Shown: positions 33,909 to 43,060 of the stretch, piece after piece
Layout: each line of letters opens with the position of its first letter
Position numbering within the stretch: position 1 is the first letter of the stretch
DNA from: Gammaproteobacteria bacterium
Lineage (GTDB): Bacteria > Pseudomonadota > Gammaproteobacteria > Steroidobacterales > JABDKV01
Length of the DNA: 64,000 nucleotides
Assembly: GCA_029862165.1 (NCBI GenBank)
Contig: JAOTXU010000013.1
Location: forward strand, 1-64,000
Direction: 5' to 3'
Made by a program: the position numbers and the translations under genes
Notes under the pieces: generated by a model
What the model was told of the DNA's origin: nothing
The model's input: the letters and a program-made list of their open reading frames with translations, nothing else
Database searches by the model: none

Positions 33909-34090
33909 GTCTGTCCCCACCGGGGACAGACACCTTTCCCCCTCTTCCCCAGCCCGCGTGTCGCAGGCGACCAGCACCAAACCCTTCGGCGAATCGGGTG
34001 CTAGATCCGTAATTAGCCGCGAGAAAGAAGACGGTGTTTGTTTGCAGCGACTGAATTCCCAGACGGAGCTGCAAACAGACACCGGATTCT
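33909..34090. repeat. Composite dispersed repeat, copy A
   Basis: GTCTGTCCCC-acc-GGGGACAGAC (33909-33931) is a perfect palindrome, followed by a CCTTTCC/CTCTTCCCC tract. Further on, a hairpin with AGCACC/GGTGCT arms (33972-34001) and the 15-mer CGAGAAAGAAGACGG (34020-34034), then inverted arms GTTTGCAGC/GCTGCAAAC. The same modules in the same order recur near 57498-57616, so this is one copy of a dispersed family. No gene fits in 33899-34159. Confidence 0.65.
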
Positions 34091-34159
34091 AGACTCGCCG
34101 CATTGCGATGAACCGTAATCTGCCCCACCTTGGCCCTCCCACAGTAACGAACGAGCCGA

Positions 34160-34570
34160 TTACGAGGCCGTGAATAAACGAACGATCCAGTAAGCCAAAA
34201 TCAACCACTGGATGACGAAAAAAGTAAACCGCACCAGCACCGTGTAATGATTTGTGGATACCAGATGCGCCGACGATTGCGCCACACGCGCGCCCAGAAA
34301 CCACAACGCCAGCGGGTCAGTAACACCATTGCGGCCCATCGTCAGCGCCAGGAGAATGACTGCAACAAAAAGCGGCAGGTTCTCGTAGCAGTTTGCATGT
34401 GCCCGGCATAAACGATTTGAAAAAGACGAAACGTCACTACCATCGGGCAAGAAGCTATTTGCGGCACGTTTCCCGGTTAGTACCAACAGACTGCGCATCC
34501 CGCCAATCATAATCAGCAGCAACATCGTCCACGAAACAAAGCCTAACAAGGCCAATGCAGAATTACTCAT
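34160..34570 (-). CDS. MAPEG-family membrane protein
   Basis: 136 residues with four membrane helices. The conserved NRLCRAHANCYENLPLFVAV block (Arg, Asn and Glu-Asn-Leu-Pro) is the MAPEG signature found in microsomal glutathione transferases and related proteins. It is next to gshA by a few kb, but no operon link exists. Function in bacteria mostly unknown; glutathione-dependent detoxification is possible. Confidence 0.85.
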   Translation of the reverse strand: MSNSALALLGFVSWTMLLLIMIGGMRSLLVLTGKRAANSFLPDGSDVSSFSNRLCRAHANCYENLPLFVAVILLALTMGRNGVTDPLALWFLGARVAQSSAHLVSTNHYTVLVRFTFFVIQWLILAYWIVRLFTAS

Positions 34571-34638
34571 TACAGTCTCCTTCTTGTTTCCGTTGCTGAC
34601 CAGTTTAGAGCAAAGCGCCGGTTCGGGCCGACGAAGAC

Positions 34639-34665
34639 AAAAAAATCCCCGGCGAACCGGGGAGA
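34639..34665 (-). terminator. Rho-independent terminator of the exported-protein gene
   Basis: CCCCGG-cgaa-CCGGGG stem; on the minus strand it is followed by TTTTTTT. It starts 17 bp beyond the stop at 34682. Confidence 0.85.
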
Positions 34666-34681
34666 GTTGGGGGAGGTATTC

Positions 34682-35515
34682 TTACCAGTGCCAGCGGGAA
34701 AACCACTTGCTGCGCCGGTTTGGAGGCGGAGGTGCGTAGCCGCGATTATTCCAGCGATCGTTCCAGAAACGGTTGCGGCTGTAGCAATTCGTAATGCCTT
34801 TCTCGCACAGCGTCTCGCGCCACTCGTATTTCAGAAAATAGCGGGCGAAAGCGTTGCGCTCGGCTTCGAATTCAACCCGTACCGACGGTGACCATTCGTC
34901 ACGGCCATAGCCGGTGCCCGCATCGTCAAATGCACGGCCACTTTTCTCGGCTGCCTGCGGTGCAGACTTGCCAGACTTGCGGTTGCGATCCGATTCGTAT
35001 CTGTCGTCATGTCTCTTGTTATAGCGCTGTGGCGGGCGGTAGTGGTGCTTCTCACGGAAGGCAGAGACTGCAATCACGCCCATCGCGGAGTAGTCGCCAA
35101 ACGCGGCCGAGTACGAATCTTCCACATCGGTAAAGTAAAAGCGGTTTATGCGATTGCTGGACGTGCGCCAGCCACTGTAGGTGGCACTCTCGTAGGGCCC
35201 GAGTATGTACATGCGTTCGTTCGAACGCAGTCTTGATTTCTTGCCCGAGATAATATTTCGGCCGTCAACGGCGATGACCAAACCAATACGATCCGCGCCA
35301 CGATTGCGCACCCGGACACTGTAGTGCTCTTGTGGCACAGCTTCCAGGTAAGCGCGAAAAGTATCGTCGCTGGAATTTCGCAGCGGATAAGTCTCAAAGT
35401 GACGCCCCCGATCCGACACGATATCGATGTCGAGTTCGTCGATCGCATGGCTATTGTAAGCGCCGGCTGCGCTGCTAAAAGCCAGGAGTGCTGCTGTGTA
35501 TATCAGTTTTCTCAT
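34682..35515 (-). CDS. Exported protein, unknown function
   Basis: 277 residues with signal peptide (MRKLIYTAALLAFSSAAGA). The N-terminal two-thirds carry conserved-looking beta segments (HYSVRVRNRGADRIGLVIAV, DGRNIISGKKS, YILGPYESATYSGWRTS, FYFTDVEDSYSAAFGD). The tail is Arg/Asn/Trp/Pro-rich (RNRFWNDRWNNRG, PPPPNRRSKWF). Such proteins occur in other gammaproteobacteria but I know no function. Single-gene unit with its own terminator. Confidence 0.7.
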   Translation of the reverse strand: MRKLIYTAALLAFSSAAGAYNSHAIDELDIDIVSDRGRHFETYPLRNSSDDTFRAYLEAVPQEHYSVRVRNRGADRIGLVIAVDGRNIISGKKSRLRSNERMYILGPYESATYSGWRTSSNRINRFYFTDVEDSYSAAFGDYSAMGVIAVSAFREKHHYRPPQRYNKRHDDRYESDRNRKSGKSAPQAAEKSGRAFDDAGTGYGRDEWSPSVRVEFEAERNAFARYFLKYEWRETLCEKGITNCYSRNRFWNDRWNNRGYAPPPPNRRSKWFSRWHW

Positions 35516-35699
35516 CGTGGTCTCCTCTGTCTGACCATGGCACGTAGTTTCGCGCAGGAGCCCTGAATCAGCCCTGAATTCAGACTGAATCGCGGCTGAA
35601 CCTCCCCGCTCTGTGCCTATAAACGACCGTGAAGCGGTATTGGGGTTAATGGAAAAACACTTTTTTTGTGGTCAACCCGCGCCGGGCTATGATGCTTAT

Positions 35700-36680
35700 G
35701 TGAAGGCAATGGTCTTGAATAGATTGGGCGAGGCACTCCGGCTGGAGCATCGCGACAATCCGCAACCTGGAGCCGGGCAGGTTCTGTTGCGTATCAAAGC
35801 CTGTGCCGTTTGTCGCACCGACTTGCACCTGGTCGATGGTGAGCTACCGGACATACACACACCCATCGTTCCCGGTCACGAAGTCATCGGCGAAGTGGTC
35901 GCTTGTGGTGACGGCGTGGACATGTCATCGGGCACACGTCTCGGCGTGCCGTGGCTGGGTGGAAGTTGTGGCACTTGCACCTATTGTAAAAACGGTCAGG
36001 AAAACCTGTGCGATGACGCGAAGTTTACGGGATACCATCTCGATGGTGGCTATGCAGACCACATGGTCGCAGACCACCGCTATTGTTTTCCCATAGCGGA
36101 CCGCTACAGCGACACCGAGGCGGCCCCACTGATGTGCGCCGGGCTGATCGGTTACCGTTCGCTGGTCATGACCGGCGACGCGAAGTCGCTTGGCATATAT
36201 GGTTTTGGGGCAGCCGCTCATATTGTCGCGCAGGTCGCTCGCTACCAGGGCCGTCATGTGTACGCGTTTACACGTCCGGGCGATACCCGGTCGCAAACAT
36301 TTGCGCGCGAACTCGGCGCCGTTTGGGCAGGTGACACCCATGAAGGTGCCCCGCAGAAACTGGATGCAGCAATTATTTTTGCCCCGGCCGGTGAATTGGT
36401 GCCACAGGCACTCAGAGCAGTGCGCAAAGGCGGCATTGTGGTTTGTGGTGGCATTCATATGAGTGACATACCTCAGTTCCCCTACGAAATCCTGTGGGGA
36501 GAAAAACAACTGCGGTCTGTTGCGAATCTGACCCGCCGTGATGCAGAGGAGTTTCTGGCCCTGGCACCGGAAGTGCCGATCAAGACACGTGTTCAGACTT
36601 TTGCTGTTGAGCAGGCAAATCAAGCGCTGGGCTTGCTGCGTACCGGCCAGATCGATGGCGCTGCAGTGCTTGTGCCGTAA
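35700..36680 (+). CDS. Zinc-dependent alcohol dehydrogenase (MDR family)
   Basis: 326 residues from a GTG at 35700, chosen because homologues begin MKAMVL; longer in-frame starts up to 35613 add about 29 residues. Zinc ligands: CAVCRTDLHLVDG and VPGHEVIGEV for the catalytic zinc; structural zinc CGTCTYCKNGQENLCD. The cofactor fold uses YGFGAAAHIVAQ, and a following THEGAPQKLDAAIIFAPAG. Class is like YahK/AdhA-type zinc-binding alcohol dehydrogenases. Substrate not clear from sequence. Confidence 0.82.
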   Translation: MKAMVLNRLGEALRLEHRDNPQPGAGQVLLRIKACAVCRTDLHLVDGELPDIHTPIVPGHEVIGEVVACGDGVDMSSGTRLGVPWLGGSCGTCTYCKNGQENLCDDAKFTGYHLDGGYADHMVADHRYCFPIADRYSDTEAAPLMCAGLIGYRSLVMTGDAKSLGIYGFGAAAHIVAQVARYQGRHVYAFTRPGDTRSQTFARELGAVWAGDTHEGAPQKLDAAIIFAPAGELVPQALRAVRKGGIVVCGGIHMSDIPQFPYEILWGEKQLRSVANLTRRDAEEFLALAPEVPIKTRVQTFAVEQANQALGLLRTGQIDGAAVLVP

Positions 36681-36827
36681 CAAGGGGCAGCGGCTCGGTT
36701 GTAATTCTGTCAGTGAAAAAGAGTGGGTTGACACTTAACGCCCCTAATTAATCACGTGGTAGACTCCAGTAGCCATTCGCACGTTACTCCCAAAAGGCAC
36801 TGCAGACCCCACTTCAGGACAGATGAG

Positions 36828-37559
36828 ATGAGTCTCAACAAAGCCGGTGCAGTCATCAAAGAAGTGTTAAACAGGGCGGGTTGGGATCTTAGACGCTCGA
36901 AGAATATCCCACAAATCACACTTCTTGGACTCAAGACCAGGCCAATCCGAACGGTCGTCGATGTCGGCGCGAATAAGGGACAATTTGCGCGTCGATTCGC
37001 AGAGGTTTACCCGCGGGCAAGATTTTTCTGTTTTGAGCCACTGCACGAGCCGTTTCAGGAACTCGCCCGATGGTCGAATTCCCGTGGCGGTCGGGTCACC
37101 ACTCATAACGTGGCACTGGGCTCCGACGAGAGAACAATCGATATGAAACTGCACACGGCCCACCCAACTTCCTCGTCGATTCTGGATACTACGGGACTAC
37201 AAATCGAGTTATACCCGGAGACAAAGGAACAAAAAGTAGTCCAGGTGCAGCAAACAACGCTGGATGCATCACTAAGCGAAGAAGAGCTCGATGACGACAT
37301 ACTGGTCAAACTTGATGTGCAGGGGTATGAAGATCGGGTCATCGCGGGTGGTGCCAATATTTTTTCGCGAGCCAGCGCGTGTATTGCCGAGGTGAGTCTG
37401 GATAGTCTGTATCAGGGCCAGGCCCGATTTTCGACCATCTTAAAACTTCTAGGAGATGCGGGATTGGAGTACGCCGGCAACTTGGAACAAATGTATGCAA
37501 ATGATGGGCATTGCATTTACCTCGATGCAATGTTTGTTCGAGCTCACTCAACTGCCTGA
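36828..37559 (+). CDS. FkbM-family methyltransferase
   Basis: 243 residues from the ATG at 36828. VVDVGANKGQFARRF (SAM-binding motif I), FEPLHEPFQEL, NVALGSDERTIDM, and ILVKLDVQGYEDRVIAGG are typical of FkbM methyltransferases, which O-methylate sugars or lipids. First gene of an AT-richer polysaccharide cluster (flippase, GT4, ligase) and transcribed with it. It may add O-methyl groups to the surface polysaccharide. Confidence 0.85.
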   Translation: MSLNKAGAVIKEVLNRAGWDLRRSKNIPQITLLGLKTRPIRTVVDVGANKGQFARRFAEVYPRARFFCFEPLHEPFQELARWSNSRGGRVTTHNVALGSDERTIDMKLHTAHPTSSSILDTTGLQIELYPETKEQKVVQVQQTTLDASLSEEELDDDILVKLDVQGYEDRVIAGGANIFSRASACIAEVSLDSLYQGQARFSTILKLLGDAGLEYAGNLEQMYANDGHCIYLDAMFVRAHSTA

Positions 37560-37718
37560 TCCTGAAATGCGTATCCTATATGCCTATATCGTAACCTTCG
37601 GAAATAATGACTCGTCTGTCGCCTTATTTTAGTTCCCAAGTCGGCGTGATTTCAGGCAAGGAAGTCTAAGTGCGCGAGAAATCGTGCGATTGACGACTAT
37701 GCCCCCCTACTATTGCCT

Positions 37719-39200
37719 GTGAACACGACCCGACTCGCTTCAAATATTGTTAGCGCGTTGACGCAGGTCGTTGCCGTCGGCGGCATCCTTTTCGTGCAGT
37801 ACATTTATCTGGCCCGAGTGTTGGGTTTGGAGCAGCTTGGTGGCTGGGCCTTAGTGATCGCCATCACCGGTACAGTACAGATTGGGCAGATAGGAATGTC
37901 CACTACCCCGGTTCGGTATGTCAGCAAGTACAGAGCACGCGGCGAGATTGACAGAAGTGTTCTTATGGCACGGACAGCCATTCTCTCGGTTGCGTTTCTC
38001 ATGGCGCTGCTATTACCGGTCTCTTATCCACTAATTGTCCTTTTGCTTGAATACGTAGTCGATTCTGCGGTACTCGATGATCTACTTGCCATTACTCCGA
38101 TCGTGTTATGCGGCACCTGGTTTCTTGCGGTTGGCACGACCTTGCAATCGTGCCTTGATGGTTGCCAACGAATTGATCTGCGAGCGAAATCCGTTGTGGC
38201 CGGCTCTTTGGTACAGCTGATATCGGTCCTAATTCTGGTGCCGTTATATGGACTCATGGGAGTCGCATTCGCTTATCTTCTGAGCACACTCATAACTGTC
38301 GGCGTAGCTTTGTACTATTGTGGCGGTGCGGTTGGATTATTCAGCGGATCTGTCAATGGCGTTTGGTCAACATCATCCTTTCGGGAAATGCTGTCATACG
38401 GCGCACAACTACAACTCATCGGTATAACACTCACTCTCTTTCTGCCACTTACCAAATTACTAATCAGTAACTTCGGTAGTCTCGCGGCTGTTGGTGTTTT
38501 TGAATTGGCCAATCGCGTAATTATTCAAGTGCGTCAACTAATCGTTGATGCTAATCGTACCCTCGTACCAGTTTTTTCTGCTACGGCGGAAGAAACGGCT
38601 CATTCTGTGAGGACGTTGTATGAAGAAAGCTATTCATTGAATTTCGCGTTATCTTTTCCCGTGTTTGCGGGGCTCGCTGTCTTCTCACCGCAGATCTCGC
38701 AATTGTTTACTGGCGAAGTTAATAGCACCTTTGTGATTTATTCATTTATTATTTGCAGTGGATGTCTTGTAAACTCGTTGAGCAACGCCGCTTATTTTGC
38801 CAACCTCGGCCTGGGCCGGCCACGTGCTAATGTGATCGGGCACACAACAATCGCGATTGTAAACGTTGTTGCCGGAATATGGTTCGGCCGGCTGCTCGGC
38901 GGGATTGGTGTTGTTATTGCCTATTCTGCTTCACTCACAATCGGAGCTATCCTGGTGATAGCGATGTATTGTTCGCATGAGAATCGCGGGCTCAAGACTT
39001 TGTTGCCAATTGAATCTCTTGCGCTGGCACTGGCATGCATCGTCTCAGCGGGTCTGGTACTGACTTTGTATCAAAGCGGTCCAAGCTTGCTGGTCACGAC
39101 ACAGGTCGGGTTCGTCGTGGCGACGCTTACGTTATTGTGGGTCCACCCGCTGCGAGAACAGACTGTCTCTAAGCTGAGAACGTCGAAATATTACCGATAG
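37719..39200 (+). CDS. Flippase of the Wzx/MATE-like superfamily
   Basis: About 493 residues, start uncertain (GTG 37719 or TTG 37713; no ATG or good ribosome site). Around 12-14 membrane helices. The N-terminal region RLASNIVSALTQVVAVGGI and YLARVLGLEQLGGWALVIA, TPVRYVSKYRARGE are typical of polysaccharide biosynthesis flippases (RfbX/Wzx group). It should move undecaprenyl-linked oligosaccharide across the inner membrane. Neighbours support this: FkbM methyltransferase, GT4, O-antigen ligase-like. Confidence 0.85.
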   Translation: MNTTRLASNIVSALTQVVAVGGILFVQYIYLARVLGLEQLGGWALVIAITGTVQIGQIGMSTTPVRYVSKYRARGEIDRSVLMARTAILSVAFLMALLLPVSYPLIVLLLEYVVDSAVLDDLLAITPIVLCGTWFLAVGTTLQSCLDGCQRIDLRAKSVVAGSLVQLISVLILVPLYGLMGVAFAYLLSTLITVGVALYYCGGAVGLFSGSVNGVWSTSSFREMLSYGAQLQLIGITLTLFLPLTKLLISNFGSLAAVGVFELANRVIIQVRQLIVDANRTLVPVFSATAEETAHSVRTLYEESYSLNFALSFPVFAGLAVFSPQISQLFTGEVNSTFVIYSFIICSGCLVNSLSNAAYFANLGLGRPRANVIGHTTIAIVNVVAGIWFGRLLGGIGVVIAYSASLTIGAILVIAMYCSHENRGLKTLLPIESLALALACIVSAGLVLTLYQSGPSLLVTTQVGFVVATLTLLWVHPLREQTVSKLRTSKYYR

Positions 39201-39277
39201 TCGGCATGCGCCCGTGGCCTTGGTTCTCACGCATGCGGCAGTTACCATATCAATAGAAATGACAACCTCTAGTTCGT

Positions 39278-40483
39278 ATGAAACTACTCGTAATTGAACC
39301 GGAAGCATCCGGGCATCGAATGGCGCTTTATGTGCGGCTGATCGCACGAGAGGCAATACGGCGCAATTGGTCGTTCCTGCTGATGACTACCGAGAAAGCG
39401 ATGCGCCATCCCGCCTTTGAATTAGTCAAATCCGAGTGCGTTGATGGGCCTGCCATAGTAAGAATGAGCAGTATCCAGCCTGCCAAAAGACTCTCTCCGA
39501 TGCACTTGCTCTTGAGCCAGAATCAATACTATCAATCCACCGCAGCCGCTTATAGAACACTATCTTCTAACGACGAGCCTGACATGATTTACGTCGCGAA
39601 CCTGGACATGTTTGACAAAATACTACCGTTTCGCGGAACACCATTTGGCGAAACGCCGTTTTCGGGAATGATGATGAGCATCAAGTTTCATCGCCGGCAT
39701 GTCGGCACTGCGTCACCACGCGGCAGTGACCGTTTATTCGGACATCTGTTCAAACGTGCTGTGGCGATTCCTGAACTGCGTGGCGTAGCGGTTGTCGATG
39801 AGTCTTTTTTGGAATACACGAAACATCATACGACAGATACGTTTACCAAAGTGCATTACGTACCTGATGTCGGACACCTGAAACCATCTGAAAGCCAACA
39901 CGATGCACGGCAAAAGCTGGGTATTCCAGCAGACAAGTTTGTCGTACTCGTTTACGGTGGCTTGACGGCGCGGAAGGGCGTATCTCAGCTGATCACGGCA
40001 ACACAAGCCACAAACCGAAACGATGTAGCGATACTTCTTGCGGGTGTTAAGAACCAGAATATCGCAAACGAACTTCTGTCATCGCCAGCACGATCTCTGG
40101 TGGAGAGCGGACGATTATTTCAGTCTTGTGGCTTTCACGATGAGCTCAAGGAACAACGGGTTTTTCGATCAGCAAATGCGGTATGGCTTGGCTACATCGA
40201 GGGTTTTACGGGGTCCAGTGGCGTCATGTACCAGGCGGGGGCGGCTGGTCTGCCAGTGATTTCCACACGTCACGGGCTTATTGGTTGGCAAACAGAACGC
40301 CACCGGCTTGGCCCTACTGTGGATCCGATGGATTCCAATGAAATCGTTAGGGCAATCGAGATGCTGGTAACGGATAAAAGTCTTTGTCAGCAATATTCCC
40401 GCAATGGCTATGCGCTGGCGCGCTCGCATACGCCTGAAGCGTTCGGAACAGGGGTTTGTAGTATGCTGGATAGCCTGTTGTGA
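39278..40483 (+). CDS. Glycosyltransferase family 4
   Basis: 401 residues. GT-B fold: N-terminal MKLLVIEPEASGHRMALYV, and a C-terminal Rossmann domain with VVLVYGGLTARKGVSQLITA (GT4 hinge region) and EGFTGSSGVMYQAGAAGLP. In the last motif the second Glu of E-x7-E is not at the usual place, so donor binding may differ from standard GT4. Part of the surface-polysaccharide cluster, between flippase and ligase-like genes. Confidence 0.8.
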   Translation: MKLLVIEPEASGHRMALYVRLIAREAIRRNWSFLLMTTEKAMRHPAFELVKSECVDGPAIVRMSSIQPAKRLSPMHLLLSQNQYYQSTAAAYRTLSSNDEPDMIYVANLDMFDKILPFRGTPFGETPFSGMMMSIKFHRRHVGTASPRGSDRLFGHLFKRAVAIPELRGVAVVDESFLEYTKHHTTDTFTKVHYVPDVGHLKPSESQHDARQKLGIPADKFVVLVYGGLTARKGVSQLITATQATNRNDVAILLAGVKNQNIANELLSSPARSLVESGRLFQSCGFHDELKEQRVFRSANAVWLGYIEGFTGSSGVMYQAGAAGLPVISTRHGLIGWQTERHRLGPTVDPMDSNEIVRAIEMLVTDKSLCQQYSRNGYALARSHTPEAFGTGVCSMLDSLL

Positions 40484-40562
40484 GTGAATAAACGTTCTGG
40501 TTCTCCCGGTACGTGCCCAAGTCGATATGCGCTCTACCTTTCACCAGGCATCGTGATTTGAA

Positions 40563-41834
40563 ATGATATGGTCTAAGGAAAAGCTCCAAAGCCTGCAACT
40601 GTCGTTCTTGTTTGGCCTGACACTCGCGGGATATCCCGCAATCGCAGCGATGAGCGCTATTTTGGGCTTCAATAATCGAACTGGTTCGATCGCCTTGAAA
40701 CTTTTGTTACTAGGTGTCTGCGCGACAATGCTGCTCCGGTGGCGATGGCGCTATCCAAGGTCAGACCAACTTGGGCTTTGGTTCTTGGTCTTGTTTTTCT
40801 GGTTGCTGTACGTGATCCGGTTGGTTTGGGACGCCTATCTCGTATCAAGCCTGCTTACTCGTGATCCTCACGATTACCTCTTTTTTGCGATCGGCACTTG
40901 TTTCATACCAATGCTTGCCTTCATGATATCCGGCGGTGCTAATGCGCGTATCTTCGAAAAGGTCCGTGCAGTCAGTCTGGCTAGTGTGCTGCTAAGCAGC
41001 GCCATGGTGCTATGGGTCTACTACCAAAGTGTCGACCTCAGTGCGGCCGGTATAGGTTCAAGATTAGGTCTTGAGGCATTAAATCCCATTTCCGCCGGAC
41101 ATCTCGGTGGGTCGCTCGTAATTCTGTCAAGCTTCTGCTTGCTAGAACGTAGAACACGGGGCCGGCGACCAATTCAGGATGCCTATTATTGCTTTGCTTT
41201 AGCCGTTGGCATGGTATTGCTGGTTTCCAGCGCATCGCGCGGCCCGGTTGTGGCTACGACGTTTGCTTTGTGTGTATACGGCGTCAGCAGACTGGATCGA
41301 AAAAACGGTGTACTGAATTTTCTGGCCGTAGGAACCTTTTTCCTCGCAGGGATCTGGCTAGCCAGCCTCGTTGAATCGAAGCTCGGGTTCTCCTCCATGT
41401 CACGAATAATTAATCTGATAGAAATGGGAGGCAGTGATGCGAGTGCGTCTGTGCGCCTTTCCTTAATATCGGCCGCCTGGGATCAATTCCTGTCTTCGCC
41501 ATTATTTGGCAGTGGATTGGAAGAACGTTACTCGCGATTTTATCCGCACAACGTGATCGTTGAAGCATTCATGGCAACAGGAATTTTTGGCGGAATCGCG
41601 TTTCTGGCTTTGCTGATTGCGGCCAGTTTGTATTCATGGAGGCTCCTCATTAAGCGCTCACAATCTGGGTGGATCGCCATGCTGTGCATACAGTACCTAA
41701 TAGCAGGGCAATTTTCTGGCTCTCTCTGGGGCAATTCGGGCATGTGGTCGCTGATCGGAGGAGTGTTTGCTGTAAGCCAAAGTGGGCTGAACACAAACAG
41801 GTATTTCGTAAGCGCACAAGCGGCGAGACATTAA
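40563..41834 (+). CDS. O-antigen ligase/polymerase family membrane protein
   Basis: 423 residues with about 10-12 membrane helices and a long periplasmic loop, the shape of WaaL/Wzy proteins. GGSLVILSSFCLLERR and VLLVSSASRGPVVATTF (Ser-Arg-Gly-Pro) resemble the O-antigen ligase motif, and PLFGSGLEERYSRFYPHN (HN) lies in the loop near the end. It could polymerise or attach the cluster's polysaccharide. Last gene of the cluster; the following 80 bp contain no gene. Confidence 0.8.
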   Translation: MIWSKEKLQSLQLSFLFGLTLAGYPAIAAMSAILGFNNRTGSIALKLLLLGVCATMLLRWRWRYPRSDQLGLWFLVLFFWLLYVIRLVWDAYLVSSLLTRDPHDYLFFAIGTCFIPMLAFMISGGANARIFEKVRAVSLASVLLSSAMVLWVYYQSVDLSAAGIGSRLGLEALNPISAGHLGGSLVILSSFCLLERRTRGRRPIQDAYYCFALAVGMVLLVSSASRGPVVATTFALCVYGVSRLDRKNGVLNFLAVGTFFLAGIWLASLVESKLGFSSMSRIINLIEMGGSDASASVRLSLISAAWDQFLSSPLFGSGLEERYSRFYPHNVIVEAFMATGIFGGIAFLALLIAASLYSWRLLIKRSQSGWIAMLCIQYLIAGQFSGSLWGNSGMWSLIGGVFAVSQSGLNTNRYFVSAQAARH

Positions 41835-41922
41835 TACTGAAACTTTGCGTCACATAATATTGAACCCGCCCCATAGGCGACACAAACCCCCTACCCCACA
41901 GGAGGCATGTGATGGCGCGAGC

Positions 41923-42303
41923 TTAATACCAGCTGGCGTTTGCTGTGCCTTCGACATGTACGGACAAATCGACAACCGTATCGTGACTGTTAGTCCACAT
42001 TAAGCAGTAGGTATCGTCGGCCACGACTATGTACTGGCCTTTTTCTGCCGCCGTTGCGTGTTCCGGCACCGGAAAAAAAACTTCTTCATCTTGATGATAG
42101 TGAAGGTTGAATTTCAGCGGACTATTCGCTTCGAAACGATAAATCACTTTGTCGCCTTGGTTCGATTCAAAACACAGTTCTTTGTGCCTACCGGACTCTA
42201 CCACCACGTTCCCGGCAAATTGACGCGCGTTGTCCTCCACACCGGAGTGGGCACATGCAACCATTACACAGGCTGTAATGACGACAGCGATAGAATTCTT
42301 CAT
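41923..42303 (-). CDS. Small lipoprotein in psp operon
   Basis: 126 residues from the ATG at 42303 (ATGA overlap with the upstream nuclease stop; AAGGAAC upstream). Lipobox VMVAC. The mature part has two cysteines (KELCFES and TYCLMW), acidic HYHQDEEVFFPV with His residues that could bind a metal, and ends in a beta-rich WTNSHDTVVDLSVHVEG. Last gene of the extended psp operon. No family recognised. Confidence 0.7.
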   Translation of the reverse strand: MKNSIAVVITACVMVACAHSGVEDNARQFAGNVVVESGRHKELCFESNQGDKVIYRFEANSPLKFNLHYHQDEEVFFPVPEHATAAEKGQYIVVADDTYCLMWTNSHDTVVDLSVHVEGTANASWY

Positions 42304-42791
42304 GACGAGTGTTCCTTGCGCCAGTCCCACGGCGGGATACGTTGATTTTCCGGTAGTTGCCAAAGACCCGCAGCGTCCTTCTTTGCTGTTTTCTCTAATC
42401 TGATCAGTTGTCTGTCATCAGAATAACGGCGATACACCCAGGCGTGCCCCTGCTCGATCATCTTTGCGTTGATATAAAGACCGTCGCTCACGCGGTAAAC
42501 ACGGGCTACGACTCGTTCATAGCGATCCCGCTCGACCGTTTCGATACGCAGCATTTTACCAAAAATCAATTTGTTCAGTCCCGAGCGGGCGTTAGCCGAC
42601 CAGGGCTGCGATTGCTCCGGCGCATCGATCCCATACAAACGCACTTCGATTTCGTTGCTACCGCGTTTGACCAGAAAGCTGTCGCCATCGTATACGATTG
42701 CAACTCGTGCTTCGATAATTGTGTGGGACTCACCGTCCTGCCAGCAGGCAGAGACCAGCACAAAAGCAAAAAGCACGATGAGTTGCCTCAT
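42300..42791 (-). CDS. Thermonuclease-family (SNase) lipoprotein
   Basis: 163 residues, lipobox LVSAC then a staphylococcal-nuclease fold: YDGDSF, VRLYGIDAPEQSQPW (with the catalytic Arg and Glu) and RYERVVARVYRVSDG (second Arg and metal-site region). Secreted or outer-membrane-bound nucleases of this family cut DNA and RNA with Ca2+. Translation coupled with the next lipoprotein by ATGA, and 32 bp after the last PspB-like gene, so it seems part of the psp operon. Confidence 0.85.
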   Translation of the reverse strand: MRQLIVLFAFVLVSACWQDGESHTIIEARVAIVYDGDSFLVKRGSNEIEVRLYGIDAPEQSQPWSANARSGLNKLIFGKMLRIETVERDRYERVVARVYRVSDGLYINAKMIEQGHAWVYRRYSDDRQLIRLEKTAKKDAAGLWQLPENQRIPPWDWRKEHSS

Positions 42792-42823
42792 CGCGCTATT
42801 GTACTGAGGAATCGTACAGCAGG

Positions 42824-43057
42824 TTATTCGGATTCCAGCTCGTGTAGCTCTCTTTTCAGGTCGTATTGCCGGTCTGTGACGATTCGTTCCAGAACCTGCA
42901 TGCGTTTCTCGAGTTTGTGAAGTTCATCAAGCCGCGTACCCATCTGGCGATCCAGCTCGGATCTGTCCACTTTCTTGCGCGTCTTCAGCCAATTGTTCAC
43001 CACCCCCGCGAAACAGGAAATAGCGACGATGGCAACGACCATTTCAAAGAGATCCAT
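42824..43057 (-). CDS. PspB-like membrane coiled-coil protein (second copy)
   Basis: 77 residues: one membrane helix at the N-terminus, then a charged coiled coil (LDRQMGTRLDELHKLEKRMQ) ending VLERIVTDRQYDLKRELHELE. The last motif is shared with the neighbouring PspB-like gene and with the tail of the second PspC. Gap to the next gene upstream is 3 bp. Likely partner of PspA/PspC signalling, but it is not the classical PspB. Confidence 0.75.
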   Translation of the reverse strand: MDLFEMVVAIVAISCFAGVVNNWLKTRKKVDRSELDRQMGTRLDELHKLEKRMQVLERIVTDRQYDLKRELHELESE

Positions 43058-43060
43058 GAA

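Noticed and set aside
41894-41926. AGGAGG followed by ATG and a four-codon frame just after the ligase-like gene
   Set aside because: Too short to be a protein; no leader-peptide context or terminator/antiterminator seen. Perhaps a relic of a removed gene.
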